Assembly (NCBI RefSeq): GCF_000689395.1
Contig: NZ_HG966617.1
Span: 165,535-229,534 of the forward strand
Direction: 5' to 3'
Source: Candidatus Phaeomarinobacter ectocarpi
GTDB lineage: Bacteria > Pseudomonadota > Alphaproteobacteria > CGMCC-115125
DNA length: 64,000 bases
The translations under genes and the position numbers were made by a program. How positions within the stretch are numbered: position 1 is the first letter of the stretch; each line of letters starts with the position of its first letter. The notes under the pieces were generated by a model. It saw only the letters and a program-made list of their open reading frames with translations. It was not told the origin of the DNA and ran no database searches. Of this stretch, positions 17,538 through 26,440 are shown one piece after another.

Positions 17538-18374
17538 ATGCGTCTGAAAATCGAACACCGCACCCGCTATGCCTTTTCAGAGCCCGTGCGCTTTGTCGTC
17601 CAGAGCCTGAAGCTGACACCAAGCCGCCACGAAGGCCAGAAGCCGGTCAACTGGTCTGTCACCGCAGAAGGCTGCCAGATCACAGCCGGGTTCACCGACG
17701 GGTACGGGGACGAGATTTTGACACTCACCTGCCCGGAGCCGCGCACGGAAGTCGACGTGCTGGTCAGCGGTGAAGTCATTACAAAAGACACCTCCGGCGT
17801 TCTGCGCGGCCACGCCGAGCAGATCAAGCCGCGCGCCTTTTTGCGCGCAACAGACCTGACCGAGCCTGACAGCAACATTCGCGATCTGGCGATGAGCGTG
17901 GCCGCAAGTCAGGGCGCTGACGAAACCGGTCAGCCCGGCACCCTCGACCTGGCCCATGCACTTGTGGCTGGTGTGGCGGATGCCATTGCCTACACCCCTG
18001 GTACCACCCACGCGCAAACCAGGGCGGCTGAAGCGTTGGAAGCCGGGCACGGGGTCTGCCAGGACCATGCCCATGTGATGATTTCAGCGGCCCGTGTGCT
18101 TGGCCTTCCGGCCCGCTACGTCAGTGGATATCTGTTCACCGACGCCAATGGGGAGACCCATGAGGCGGCCCATGGGTGGGCGGAGATCGCCCTCGATGGC
18201 CTGGGGTGGGTCGGTTTTGACGTCTCGAACCGCTGCTGTCCCACCGATGGATATATTCGGTTGGGATCAGGGCTGGACGCGCGCGACGCAGCTCCCCTAA
18301 AAGGTGTACATTCCGGCCTCGCGGATGAGGACATGGATGTGACCCTGTCCGTACAGGAAGCCCAGCAACAATAA
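17538..18374 (+). CDS. transglutaminase family protein
   Basis: 278 residues with an N-terminal Bact_transglu_N segment (MRLKIEHRTRYAFSEPVRF) and a transglutaminase-like core whose triad is Cys174 (GHGVCQDHAH), His212 (AHGWAEI) and Asp228 (VGFDVSN). The family is thought to act as a peptidase or amidase. It begins 3 nt after the alpha-E stop and belongs to the same operon. Confidence 0.92.
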   Translation: MRLKIEHRTRYAFSEPVRFVVQSLKLTPSRHEGQKPVNWSVTAEGCQITAGFTDGYGDEILTLTCPEPRTEVDVLVSGEVITKDTSGVLRGHAEQIKPRAFLRATDLTEPDSNIRDLAMSVAASQGADETGQPGTLDLAHALVAGVADAIAYTPGTTHAQTRAAEALEAGHGVCQDHAHVMISAARVLGLPARYVSGYLFTDANGETHEAAHGWAEIALDGLGWVGFDVSNRCCPTDGYIRLGSGLDARDAAPLKGVHSGLADEDMDVTLSVQEAQQQ

Positions 18375-18404
18375 AGTTCAGCGGGCTTTGGAGGATACCG
18401 AATC

Positions 18405-19154
18405 ATGACGTATTGCGTCGGCCTGATGGTAGATCAGGGCCTCGTATTTCTGTCTGACACCCGCACCAATGCGGGCATCGACAACATTGCCCGCTTCCGA
18501 AAGATGTTCACCTGGGAAGTCCCCGGCGAGCGGAGCCTGGTGCTGATGACGGCAGGCAACCTGGCCACCTCTCAGGCTGTGGTGAGCATGCTGGAGGAAG
18601 GCATAGAGGCAGGCACATCCGAAGAAGCAGCCGCAATGCTTGGGGACAATGCGCTCCCATCATTGCTGAAGGCCCCCAATATGTTCCGCAGCGCTGAGAT
18701 TGTCGGTGAAGCGATGGTCGCTGTGCAAAAGCGTTTCCGCAAATCGCTTGACCAGATGAACGAAGCCGGTGGCTCGACGATGATCCTTGGTGGTCAGCGC
18801 AAGGGCGGCACACCGCGCCTGTTTTTGGTTTACCCCGAGGGAAACTGCATCGAGGCGACGGAAGACACGCCGTTCCTGCAAATCGGTGAGCACAAATACG
18901 GCAAGCCCATTCTGGACCGGGTCATCGCCAGGGACACACCCCTGGAAGAAGCCCGGAAGGCGGCTTTGCTGTCGATGGACTCAACTCTGCGCAGTAACCT
19001 GTCGGTCGGAATGCCGCTGGACCTTGCTGTCCTGCCAACGGATACCTGCACGCTCTCAGAGCGCCGCCGCATCGAAGCGGACGACGAGGATTTTCACACG
19101 CTCAGTGAGAACTGGTCAGCGGCCCTCAAGGACGCTTTCCACGGCATTCTGTAG
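18405..19154 (+). CDS. Anbu-type proteasome-like peptidase
   Basis: 249 residues resembling the proteasome beta subunit/HslV fold. Thr2 directly follows the initiator methionine (MTYCVGLM), so removal of Met would expose the N-terminal nucleophile without a propeptide; LSDTRTNAGIDNIARFRKMF is the conserved neighbouring stretch. This is the Anbu (ancestral beta subunit) family, which regularly travels with ATP-grasp, alpha-E and transglutaminase genes as here. The target peptide is unknown. Confidence 0.9.
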   Translation: MTYCVGLMVDQGLVFLSDTRTNAGIDNIARFRKMFTWEVPGERSLVLMTAGNLATSQAVVSMLEEGIEAGTSEEAAAMLGDNALPSLLKAPNMFRSAEIVGEAMVAVQKRFRKSLDQMNEAGGSTMILGGQRKGGTPRLFLVYPEGNCIEATEDTPFLQIGEHKYGKPILDRVIARDTPLEEARKAALLSMDSTLRSNLSVGMPLDLAVLPTDTCTLSERRRIEADDEDFHTLSENWSAALKDAFHGIL

Positions 19155-19714
19155 GACGCCGCCAGTCATCGAGGATCGCACACCTTCCACCACCTGCCGC
19201 GCCAGCAGGTGAAGGTGATCATCCGTCTGTGCAAGGCGCGCCTCTGATTTGTCCGCACTGTTGAACGCCACGCCAAACGGCGTGGGTGATCCGCGCAACG
19301 CGTGGGTGATGTCGCGTAACATGCCAAGGGTCGTGACGGCGCCCTGCATGCCTGCACCCGCAGCAACCAGCCCGACAGATCGGCCATCGAAATAGGGGCG
19401 CGTGTCCTTGCTGAGGTCTTCCACATAGTCGAGCGCGTTTTTCAGCAGCCCCGAGACAGACCCATGATAGCCGGGCGAGCCGATGATAATGCCGTCTGCA
19501 CGGCGCAGCGCCTCTACCAGAGCTACAGCCTGCGGTGTGCGGCCAGGATTCTCGGGGCATAGAACGGCATCTCAAGCGCCGGGCCCGCGAGCATCAATGT
19601 GTCAGCGCCCATGCGTGAAGCATGGGCAAGGGCGGCTTCAACGGCTAGCTGCGTCGAAGACCCATGCCGCAAAGTGCCGCCAAGTCCGACAATCAGAGGA
19701 GCGCAATCAGCCAT
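19116..19714 (-). pseudogene. NAD(P)H-dependent FMN reductase, frameshifted
   Basis: The N-terminal part (MADCAPLIVGLGGTLRHGSSTQL, the flavodoxin-like P-loop) reads from 19714 and then stops early after YAPRILAAHRRL. Adding one C to the C4 run at 19554-19557 restores YAPENPGRTPQAVALVEALRRAD, followed in frame by IIIGSPGYHGSVSGLLKNALDYVEDLSK and the rest of a normal NADPH-dependent FMN reductase of about 200 residues. It is either a recent pseudogene or a sequencing error in a homopolymer. Its 3' end overlaps the Anbu gene end by 39 bp on the other strand. Confidence 0.8.
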
Positions 19715-19720
19715 CAGTCG

Positions 19721-20476
19721 TCAGACGGCGACATAGGCACCGTCCAGCGGCAGGGCGGCACCATTCACATAGGCCGCTTTGTCGCTACACAGCCATGCAC
19801 ACAATTCGCCAACTTCGCTTGGCTCTGCCATGCGCTTGGCCGGAATATTGTCGATGAGCGGGGCAAGCACTTCCGGTGTTGTATCAAGGACGTTTTGAAC
19901 GAGCTGTGTTTTGACAGCACCGGGACACACCGCATTGATGCGAATGCCCTGGGCCGCATACTCAGCTGCCGCGCTCTTGGTCATGCCGACAACACCATGC
20001 TTGGCGGCGGCATATTGTACGATCTGAGCACCGCCGATCAGCCCCATGATGGACGCAATATTGATGATGACGCCGCTGCCCGATGATTCCATATGCGCCA
20101 GCTGATGCTTCATGCACAAAAAGACACCACGCAGATTGACGGAAATGACCTCGTCAAAATCCTCCGTCTTTGTTTCGGAGAAGGAGCAAAGCGCGCCTTC
20201 AATGCCCGCATTGTTGATGGCGAAATCAACGCTGCCAAAGCGGCCAACTGCATCGTCGAAGGCTTGCGACACGCTTTTTTCGTCGCGGACATCGCCCTGT
20301 GTGCAGGCGACACTGCGGCCTTCCGCGGTGAGATCTTTTTCGATCTGGTCAGCCGCATCACCATTGAGATCAAACCCCGTGACGTTTGCGCCATAGCCCG
20401 CAAACACGCGTGCCGTTGCCGCGCCGATGCCAGAGCCGATGCCAGTGATGAAGACTGTTTTTCTACTGAGGTCCAT
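19721..20476 (-). CDS. SDR family oxidoreductase
   Basis: The start at 20476 (MDLSRKTVFITGIGSGIG) is chosen because it begins at the Rossmann strand; the longer frame adds an unconserved tail. 251 residues with TGIGSGIG, NNAG (INNAGIEGA) and the catalytic YAAAKHGVVG. It shows the glucose/ribitol dehydrogenase-type end LPLDGGAYVAV-like. Six bases upstream of the flavin reductase start region, so likely co-transcribed with it; P450 operon follows upstream on the same strand. Confidence 0.88.
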   Translation of the reverse strand: MDLSRKTVFITGIGSGIGAATARVFAGYGANVTGFDLNGDAADQIEKDLTAEGRSVACTQGDVRDEKSVSQAFDDAVGRFGSVDFAINNAGIEGALCSFSETKTEDFDEVISVNLRGVFLCMKHQLAHMESSGSGVIINIASIMGLIGGAQIVQYAAAKHGVVGMTKSAAAEYAAQGIRINAVCPGAVKTQLVQNVLDTTPEVLAPLIDNIPAKRMAEPSEVGELCAWLCSDKAAYVNGAALPLDGAYVAV

Positions 20477-20529
20477 GGTCCGTTCTTTCCAATGTCCGCG
20501 CCTTACCGACGTCTCGCTGGTGTGCATTG

Positions 20530-21750
20530 CTAGTGGAATTCAATTGGCATCTTGCCCAGCACGCGGAAGAAGGACTCCGACCAGGCGCAATCGTCATACT
20601 GAATTTCTGCCTTCGGCAAGCGAGACACAAAGGCATGAAAGGCCCGGCTGGCCTCCATGCGTGCGAGCTGGTTGCCAAGGCAGGTGTGGGCGCCGCCGCC
20701 AAATGAGGCGTGGCTGATGCCCTGCCGGGTGATGTCCATGGTGTCAGGATCATCATGAACGCGCGGGTCATGATTGGCAGCCCCGAGCATCATCCAGAGA
20801 ACCGCATTTTCCGGCAGCGTCTTGCCGCCAACTTCATAGGGCTCCGTCAGAACACGCCAGTTGAACAGTACCGGCGTGTCATATCGCAGGCATTCCTCAA
20901 CCGTGTTCTTTGCAAGGTCCGGGTTCTGTTTCAGCAGCTCTGCCTGGTCCGGATTCTCGATCAGTGCCTTGGTGCCGTTACCAATCAGGCCGATGGTCGT
21001 TTCAAACCCGGCAATCAGCAGCCCGATGGCCTGAATGGCCAGCTCAACGTCACCCAGCCGGTCGCCTTTTTCCTCAGACTGAATCAGATTTGTCAGCAGG
21101 TCCTCACGCGGGTTGGCGCGGCGCAGTTTGATCTGCGCCTCGAAATAGTCCGCCATCTGCTCGCCCGCCTGCCGCGTATGTTCAACCACATCTTCCGGCA
21201 GGAAGCGGGCAAAGAACGCGTTGGTGCGTGCCGCCGTCCACACAGTGAACTGATCAATATCCTCTTCCGGCAGCCCCATGATCCGGCAGATCATGCGGGA
21301 AGGAATGCGCAGGGCAAAATCCTCAACCACTTCCATGCCGCCCTGCTTGAGGGCCGTATGCATGGCCTCGTCCACAACCCGGTCAATCTCACCTTCGATG
21401 TGCTTGAGAGCCTTTGGGGTGAAAGCCCCCAGAACCAGACGGCGCAGGCGCGCATGCTCGGGACCATCCATGTTGAGCATAAAGTCACGGAAGCTGCCGC
21501 GACGGTCCTGGTCGTCCATATTCGGGGAGGACCCATCTGCCAGCGTCTGGCTCGTGGGTGCATTGCGGAACACGTCCACCACATCCGCGTGGCGCGAGAT
21601 GCGCCAGGGACCAACAGGTGTTTCGTTGACGGGATCTTTTTCCCGCAACTGGTTCATGGCTGGATACGGATCATCCCGGAAGCTGGGCGCAAAGGGGTTT
21701 GCCCCGGCCCATCCATCATCTTCGACCTCGGGTGTTGGGGCGCCGGTCAT
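20530..21750 (-). CDS. cytochrome P450
   Basis: 406 residues, soluble bacterial class. The heme ligand is Cys357 in FGGGAHTCLG, the I-helix oxygen-activation motif is AGFETT, and the ExxR helix reads EECLRYD with a non-canonical D where R-containing motif would end, so E and R are at EECLR. N-terminus NPFAPSFRDDPYPAMNQLREKDPV is typical of CYP families that hydroxylate fatty acids, terpenes or steroids. The start overlaps the DUF3237 stop by 4 bp (ATGA). No ferredoxin or reductase gene is adjacent. Confidence 0.93.
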   Translation of the reverse strand: MTGAPTPEVEDDGWAGANPFAPSFRDDPYPAMNQLREKDPVNETPVGPWRISRHADVVDVFRNAPTSQTLADGSSPNMDDQDRRGSFRDFMLNMDGPEHARLRRLVLGAFTPKALKHIEGEIDRVVDEAMHTALKQGGMEVVEDFALRIPSRMICRIMGLPEEDIDQFTVWTAARTNAFFARFLPEDVVEHTRQAGEQMADYFEAQIKLRRANPREDLLTNLIQSEEKGDRLGDVELAIQAIGLLIAGFETTIGLIGNGTKALIENPDQAELLKQNPDLAKNTVEECLRYDTPVLFNWRVLTEPYEVGGKTLPENAVLWMMLGAANHDPRVHDDPDTMDITRQGISHASFGGGAHTCLGNQLARMEASRAFHAFVSRLPKAEIQYDDCAWSESFFRVLGKMPIEFH

Positions 21751-22238
21751 TTTGCACCTCCCGCGACTTTAAAGACGTCATAGATGACTTTGCCCGAGCC
21801 AAACTCGCGCATGCAGCCAATAAACACATGGCGGCCAAGCCATGCGTGCTTTTCAGAGTCGGTTTGAAAATAGGGCGTCGAGTAGAAGTACATGGCGTCG
21901 CCGGGAATTGTGCCGCCGGCCTGAATCGTCTCGATCTGCTCCGGCGTCATGTCGCCGATGCCGTTGTAGTGGCAATAGGCGTGTGAGCCGTCGTCCAGTA
22001 GGACAGAGAAACGAACATCCAAGTACCAGACACCATTTGGCATGATGGTGATCCAGTCCCCCGCAGGGGAAACGCTGGACCCCTTGATATCTGGCCCGTG
22101 CATATCGATGCTGGTCACGTTCCAGACCATCTGGGTGCCCACATTGTGCACCGGGGTCGCAACAGCATCCCATGTAAACGCGTATTCAAGTTTTGGCGCT
22201 ACGGCCCCTACAGGCGCACCTGATCCATCGGCTCCCAT
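21747..22238 (-). CDS. DUF3237 family protein
   Basis: The ATG at 22238 is preferred over a GTG 6 nt earlier because GGGGAG lies 5 nt before it. 163 residues with the DUF3237 pattern: KLEYAFTWDA, PNGVWYLDVRFSVLLDDGSHAYCHYNGIG and FYSTPYFQTDSEKHAWLGRHVFIG. DUF3237 proteins form beta-barrel cores and occur with degradation genes; function is unsettled. Operon leader with the P450 gene. Confidence 0.82.
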   Translation of the reverse strand: MGADGSGAPVGAVAPKLEYAFTWDAVATPVHNVGTQMVWNVTSIDMHGPDIKGSSVSPAGDWITIMPNGVWYLDVRFSVLLDDGSHAYCHYNGIGDMTPEQIETIQAGGTIPGDAMYFYSTPYFQTDSEKHAWLGRHVFIGCMREFGSGKVIYDVFKVAGGAK

Positions 22239-22304
22239 ATCCACTCCCCTTGAGCTTTGTGTGGTCTTGTTGAGGGGAGTGTCGGAGATTTACCGGTCGG
22301 CAAA

Positions 22305-22321
22305 CCTACCCATTTGGGTGG
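22305..22321. promoter_or_regulatory. candidate operator of the DUF3237-P450 operon
   Basis: CCTACCCATTTGGGTGG is a near-palindrome (ACCCA/TGGGT core) upstream of the DUF3237-P450 operon. Its reverse complement matches 13 of 17 positions with the site at 25118-25135 upstream of the luciferase-like gene. Both flank the STAND/LuxR regulator gene. Confidence 0.45.
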
Positions 22322-22324
22322 GCT

Positions 22325-25075
22325 TTAGGGGGAGAGGTCAAAAAACTGGGCTGCTTTGGCAGCAGCTGTGCGGTTTTTGACGTTCAGCTTGGCAAAAAGA
22401 TTCTTCAGGTGCCACGCAACCGTGTTGGGGGTAATGCCGTTCTCGGCGGCGATCTGTTTGTTGGTCTTGCCGGCCGCAAGCGCTGCCAGAAGCGTCCGCT
22501 CCCGGCGTGTCAGGTCCTCCACCGGTTCAATCGCCTCCTGCGCATGAGCAAACTCAAGCTTCACCGAGAAGAGCGCGGCGAGCTCGCCCAGATAGCCATC
22601 ATCGATGGGCGGCAGATTGCCCGCCCGTCCTTGCGCGATGCGTCTTAGCGTATCGCGCATGAGGGTTTCGCAGCCCCATAGCTGATCCAGGAAGAGGCGC
22701 AGATAGCGGCCTGGTGCGGCACGGGAAATCGCCTTTGCCAGCTGGCGTGTGGCCCGATCATCCTTACCGGCCTGGTGCAGCGCGCGCACATCCAGCAGCA
22801 GGAACCGGATCAGGGCACCGGTTCGCCCGGAGGCTTCCGCCTCCACCAGAAACGGCGTGAGCAGACTTCGGGCCTGTTCAATGTCGCCTTCCAGCGTCAG
22901 CAACAGCGCCTTCGCACGTACAAAGTGACTGCGGGAGCGCGGCCAGATGCGATGGGAAATGGGTGTGTCGTTGGCCGTGATGCGATCGAGGTCCTCAACC
23001 ACGTCTGCGGCCTGCGCCAGCCGCCCCATGGATGCCAGACAGTTCACCCGTTCCGCCAGCGCATGAACCAGCAAACGCCGGTGACCTTCCTGATGGCCGA
23101 CAATTTCCGCCTGCGCCAGGACACCCAAAGCTGCGATGGCGCCATCGCGTGCCCGTGCATGACGTGCCTTGGTCAGGTAGTAGGCGATCAGGGCGTCAAT
23201 CACCGAAGAGCCGGTCTCAACGCCTTCGGCCTGTTCAAGGCTTGCCTCGGCCTGTGGCAGTTCATTGCGCTCATACTCTATCTCCGCAATGAAGGCATGC
23301 GGCATCGGGAAATCCGATTTGAAATGCATGGCTGCGAGAAGCGAGATCGACATGAACGTGGCGCGCGCCGCATCGAGGTCGCCGGAAATGTTCTCGCCGA
23401 CCCCCTTGAGGACTGCGGCATAGATGGCACCCAGATAGTTCTGCGACTGGGTTTGCAGTTCCGATGCAAACTCCGCAAGCCGTGACGCGCGATCAAGACT
23501 GCCGGAGAAAATCTGCGCATAGATCACAACGTCCAGCAGGATGCCCTGATGGAACGGCGACAGATGCTCAAGACCGGAAAGATCAATATCGCTGAGATAG
23601 GCAATGGCCTCTGCATCATCGGCCACATAAAGGATCGCGCATTCCAGCAGGAACGCCTCCAGCTCAAACGGGTCCTTGGGCAGCAGGAGCGGCGCGCTGG
23701 ACCGGATGTCCGGCACCTCGATTGTCGCCAGAACCTCGTTTGCTTTACCGACCTGTCGCCGCAGCAGCAATGTCCAGCCCAGCGCAATGCGCAACTCGGC
23801 ACGCCCGGCCAGAGTGTCCGCCGGAAGCATGTTGATCCAGGCGCCAAGCTGACCTACCCGATAAAAACTCAGGAATGCCCGCCATATGTTTTCAAGGGCA
23901 TCCGCCGTTTCTTCCCACATCTCCGCTTGAATGCCGTGGCGCACCGCGTGTTCGTGGAGGTCATGTGCCAGAAACCACCGGTGGGCCCGCTCATGGCGGT
24001 GCTTGGCGGTCTGCGGGTCCGTCTTGAAGTGCTGCTTCAGAAAATCGCTGAACAGATGGTGATAGCGGTACCAGCCCGCCTCTTCATCAACCGGCTGCAG
24101 GAACAGGTTAAGCCGTACAAGTTCTTCCAGCTTCGCTTTGCTGCCCGTGCTTTCAGTCACCTGGTCGCACAATTCAGGCACCAGCAGATCCAGGTCCGCA
24201 GTATCACGCAGGAAATCTCGCGCGCTCTGCGAGAGATCGCCGATCACATCATGGGCCAGAAACTCCATGACGTCGGTGTTGCCCGCCTTGAAGTTTTCAA
24301 TGAACTGATCAGCGGAGCCCGATTTCGACGTGACAATGGCGGCCACTTGCAGGCCAATGGCCCAGCCATCTGTATACCGATGAATGGTGTTGAGTTGCTC
24401 CTCATCCAGTGTCAGCCCATAGCCTGCTTTGAGAAAGTCGCGCGCTTCATCAATGCTGAAGCGCAGGTCGCCGGTGCGCACCTCAATCACCTGGTCCCGC
24501 ACCTTGAGGGAGGCAATGTTGAGATTGGGAACCGTCCGGCTTGCCACGACCAGGCAGAAGTTGGGCGGGGCGCCGTGCAACAACTGCTCGAGTATTTCGT
24601 TGGTCTCGGCTGTTTCTGCGCGATGAAAATCATCCAGAAAAAGCGTGATCTCGCCTTCCAGTTGACGAATGTCGTGCAGCAGACCGCTCACCATCATGTC
24701 CTGCGAGGTACTGGCAAGCTGGTTAAGGCTTTCCGGGGACAGGCTGTCCGCACCCGCTTTGGCCGCGGCGATGCCGGTGGCAAGGGAACTGAGAAAAACC
24801 TGCGCCGTCTGGTCGTTTTCCTCCAGCGACACCCAGGCAACTGTCTCATCCTGGGCGGCCAGTTCCCGGCACCGGTGCGCCAGCAGATTGGTCTTGCCAT
24901 AGCCTGCGGGGGCCAGCGTGAGGGTCAAAAGATGCCGCTGGCGGCCTTCGATTGCTTTTGTGAGGTCCGGGCGCGGCACAACATAGCCACGCGGAAGCGG
25001 CGGCTGAAAACGCGCAGAATTCAAGAACAATGACACCCAAGGCTCCCCAAGCGACCCTGATCGCAGACCCCCCAA
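22325..25075 (-). CDS. STAND-type LuxR family (MalT-like) transcriptional regulator
   Basis: 916 residues. An ATPase domain has a Walker A at residues 55-62 (APAGYGKT) and a sensor-like TLFLDDFHRAE segment; a long helical repeat middle region follows; and the C-terminus is a LuxR helix-turn-helix (about 850-905, LTRRERTLLAALAAGKTNKQIAAENGITPNTVAWHLKNLF). The architecture is that of MalT/AcoK-like signal-transduction ATPases that oligomerize on inducer and ATP to activate transcription. The start is uncertain: a GTG at 25036 before SLFLNSARFQPP is a good alternative. Its probable targets are the flanking P450 operon and luciferase-like gene. Confidence 0.9.
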   Translation of the reverse strand: MGGLRSGSLGEPWVSLFLNSARFQPPLPRGYVVPRPDLTKAIEGRQRHLLTLTLAPAGYGKTNLLAHRCRELAAQDETVAWVSLEENDQTAQVFLSSLATGIAAAKAGADSLSPESLNQLASTSQDMMVSGLLHDIRQLEGEITLFLDDFHRAETAETNEILEQLLHGAPPNFCLVVASRTVPNLNIASLKVRDQVIEVRTGDLRFSIDEARDFLKAGYGLTLDEEQLNTIHRYTDGWAIGLQVAAIVTSKSGSADQFIENFKAGNTDVMEFLAHDVIGDLSQSARDFLRDTADLDLLVPELCDQVTESTGSKAKLEELVRLNLFLQPVDEEAGWYRYHHLFSDFLKQHFKTDPQTAKHRHERAHRWFLAHDLHEHAVRHGIQAEMWEETADALENIWRAFLSFYRVGQLGAWINMLPADTLAGRAELRIALGWTLLLRRQVGKANEVLATIEVPDIRSSAPLLLPKDPFELEAFLLECAILYVADDAEAIAYLSDIDLSGLEHLSPFHQGILLDVVIYAQIFSGSLDRASRLAEFASELQTQSQNYLGAIYAAVLKGVGENISGDLDAARATFMSISLLAAMHFKSDFPMPHAFIAEIEYERNELPQAEASLEQAEGVETGSSVIDALIAYYLTKARHARARDGAIAALGVLAQAEIVGHQEGHRRLLVHALAERVNCLASMGRLAQAADVVEDLDRITANDTPISHRIWPRSRSHFVRAKALLLTLEGDIEQARSLLTPFLVEAEASGRTGALIRFLLLDVRALHQAGKDDRATRQLAKAISRAAPGRYLRLFLDQLWGCETLMRDTLRRIAQGRAGNLPPIDDGYLGELAALFSVKLEFAHAQEAIEPVEDLTRRERTLLAALAAGKTNKQIAAENGITPNTVAWHLKNLFAKLNVKNRTAAAKAAQFFDLSP

Positions 25076-25117
25076 TCATGTGGGGTTTTTCAAGCCTAGC
25101 GACATCGATTTTGCACA

Positions 25118-25135
25118 CCCCACCAGTTTTGGTGG
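25118..25135. promoter_or_regulatory. candidate operator upstream of the luciferase-like gene
   Basis: CCCCACCAGTTTTGGTGG contains the palindrome CCACCA-N4-TGGTGG, 84 nt before the luciferase-like gene. It resembles the 22305 site. A further GC palindrome (CCCC-N8-GGGG) lies at about 25069-25085. Confidence 0.45.
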
Positions 25136-25218
25136 CTTGGAGCCAGCCCGGATCAGCCACCTTGTGACCAGAACGACCGATTTCCGGTCGTAAAAAGCAG
25201 CAAAACGGGGAGATTCCG

Positions 25219-26304
25219 ATGCGTGTTGGGCTTCAGATGGTTTTTCAGAACTACGAAAAGCGCGTGCCGGACGCGCAGGTGTTCCGCGAGGAAGCGGCTA
25301 ACGCCATTTTGGCCGACGAGCTCGGCTTCGATGAGATCTGGCCGGTTGAACATCACTTTGCAAATTACGCGTTCTGCCCGGACAACATGCAGTTTCTGAG
25401 CTACATCGCGCCGCAGACAAAAAACATCAAGCTGGGCACCGGCGCCGTCATCCTGCCGTGGAATGATCCTTACCGCGTCGTCGAAAAGATGATCATGCTC
25501 GACATCCTGTCCGATGGCCGCGCGATGTTCGGCATGGGCCGCGGCCTGTCGAAAGACGAGTACGAACCCATGGGCATCTCCATGGATGAAGCACGCGGCC
25601 GCTTCGACGAAGCTGCGGAGATCATTCTGGAAGGTCTTGAGACCGGCAAGCTGTCCGCTGACGGAGAATTCTGGAAGCGCGGCGAGACAATGGTGCGTCC
25701 GGCGCCCATCGGCTCCTTCAAGGGGCGGTCCATGTCCGTGGCCATGTCACCGGATTCAGCACTGCAGGCTGCCAAGCTTGGTGTGGGCGTGATGATGTTC
25801 ACCCAAAAACCTGCCGAGGCGCTGCTGCCTGACCTTGATCGGTATCGTGATGCCTTCAAGGAGCATCACGGCACGCCATCGCCTGCTCCGCGCTTTGCAG
25901 ACTTTGTGTACTGCTCAAGCGATGCCGCGGAAGCCGAGGAAAAAGGCTTCTCCAACATTGCGGCATACTACTCCCAGGTGATGCAGCACTACGACCTGAT
26001 GGGTGAGCACTTCTCTAAAATGAAGGGCTATGAGTCTTACGGTGAGGCTGCCGAGATGCTGAAGGACATCGGCCTTGAAGATCAGGTGCGCGGCTATGTG
26101 GATCAGCAGGCCTATGGCACGCCGGACCAGATCCTCACCAAGCTCGAAAATCGCCGCAAGGTGCTTGGCCCATTCTCGTTGAATGCCTGCTTCCGCTATT
26201 CAAACCTGACGAATGAGGACGCCCAGGCGAGCATGAAGCTCTTTGCCAAGGAAGTACTTCCCGTGGTGCGCGAATGGGACAAGGAACACGATCAGGCTGC
26301 GTAA
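25219..26304 (+). CDS. LLM class flavin-dependent oxidoreductase
   Basis: 361 residues of the bacterial luciferase-like monooxygenase fold. The start MRVGLQMVFQNYEKR, the segment ELGFDEIWPVEHHFANYAFCPDNMQFLSYIA, KLGTGAVILPWNDP and GRAMFGMGRGLSKDEYEPMGI are typical of LuxA-like alkanal or dibenzothiophene-type monooxygenases that use reduced flavin. It needs a flavin reductase partner, and the only one nearby, at 19.1 kb, is frameshifted. Followed by a strong terminator. Confidence 0.9.
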   Translation: MRVGLQMVFQNYEKRVPDAQVFREEAANAILADELGFDEIWPVEHHFANYAFCPDNMQFLSYIAPQTKNIKLGTGAVILPWNDPYRVVEKMIMLDILSDGRAMFGMGRGLSKDEYEPMGISMDEARGRFDEAAEIILEGLETGKLSADGEFWKRGETMVRPAPIGSFKGRSMSVAMSPDSALQAAKLGVGVMMFTQKPAEALLPDLDRYRDAFKEHHGTPSPAPRFADFVYCSSDAAEAEEKGFSNIAAYYSQVMQHYDLMGEHFSKMKGYESYGEAAEMLKDIGLEDQVRGYVDQQAYGTPDQILTKLENRRKVLGPFSLNACFRYSNLTNEDAQASMKLFAKEVLPVVREWDKEHDQAA

Positions 26305-26329
26305 CCGCTAGACCGGCGTCTGGAAAACC

Positions 26330-26368
26330 AACGCCCCTTCGGCACATGCCGGAGGGGCGTTGTCTTTT
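26330..26368 (+). terminator. rho-independent terminator
   Basis: Arms AACGCCCCTTC(C)GGCA-type form a stem with a CAT-containing loop, followed by TGTCTTTT, 26 nt after the luciferase-like gene stop. Confidence 0.8.
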
Positions 26369-26440
26369 GTGCGCTGGGGAGCGCCAGGGGTGCGCGACAT
26401 GTCGAGTGCCAATGGGTGGCATCCGGCGGGTGCTTGCCGG

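Noticed and set aside
23549..25033. 494-residue plus-strand frame opposite the STAND regulator
   Set aside because: Antisense shadow; the minus-strand product has clear Walker A and LuxR motifs.
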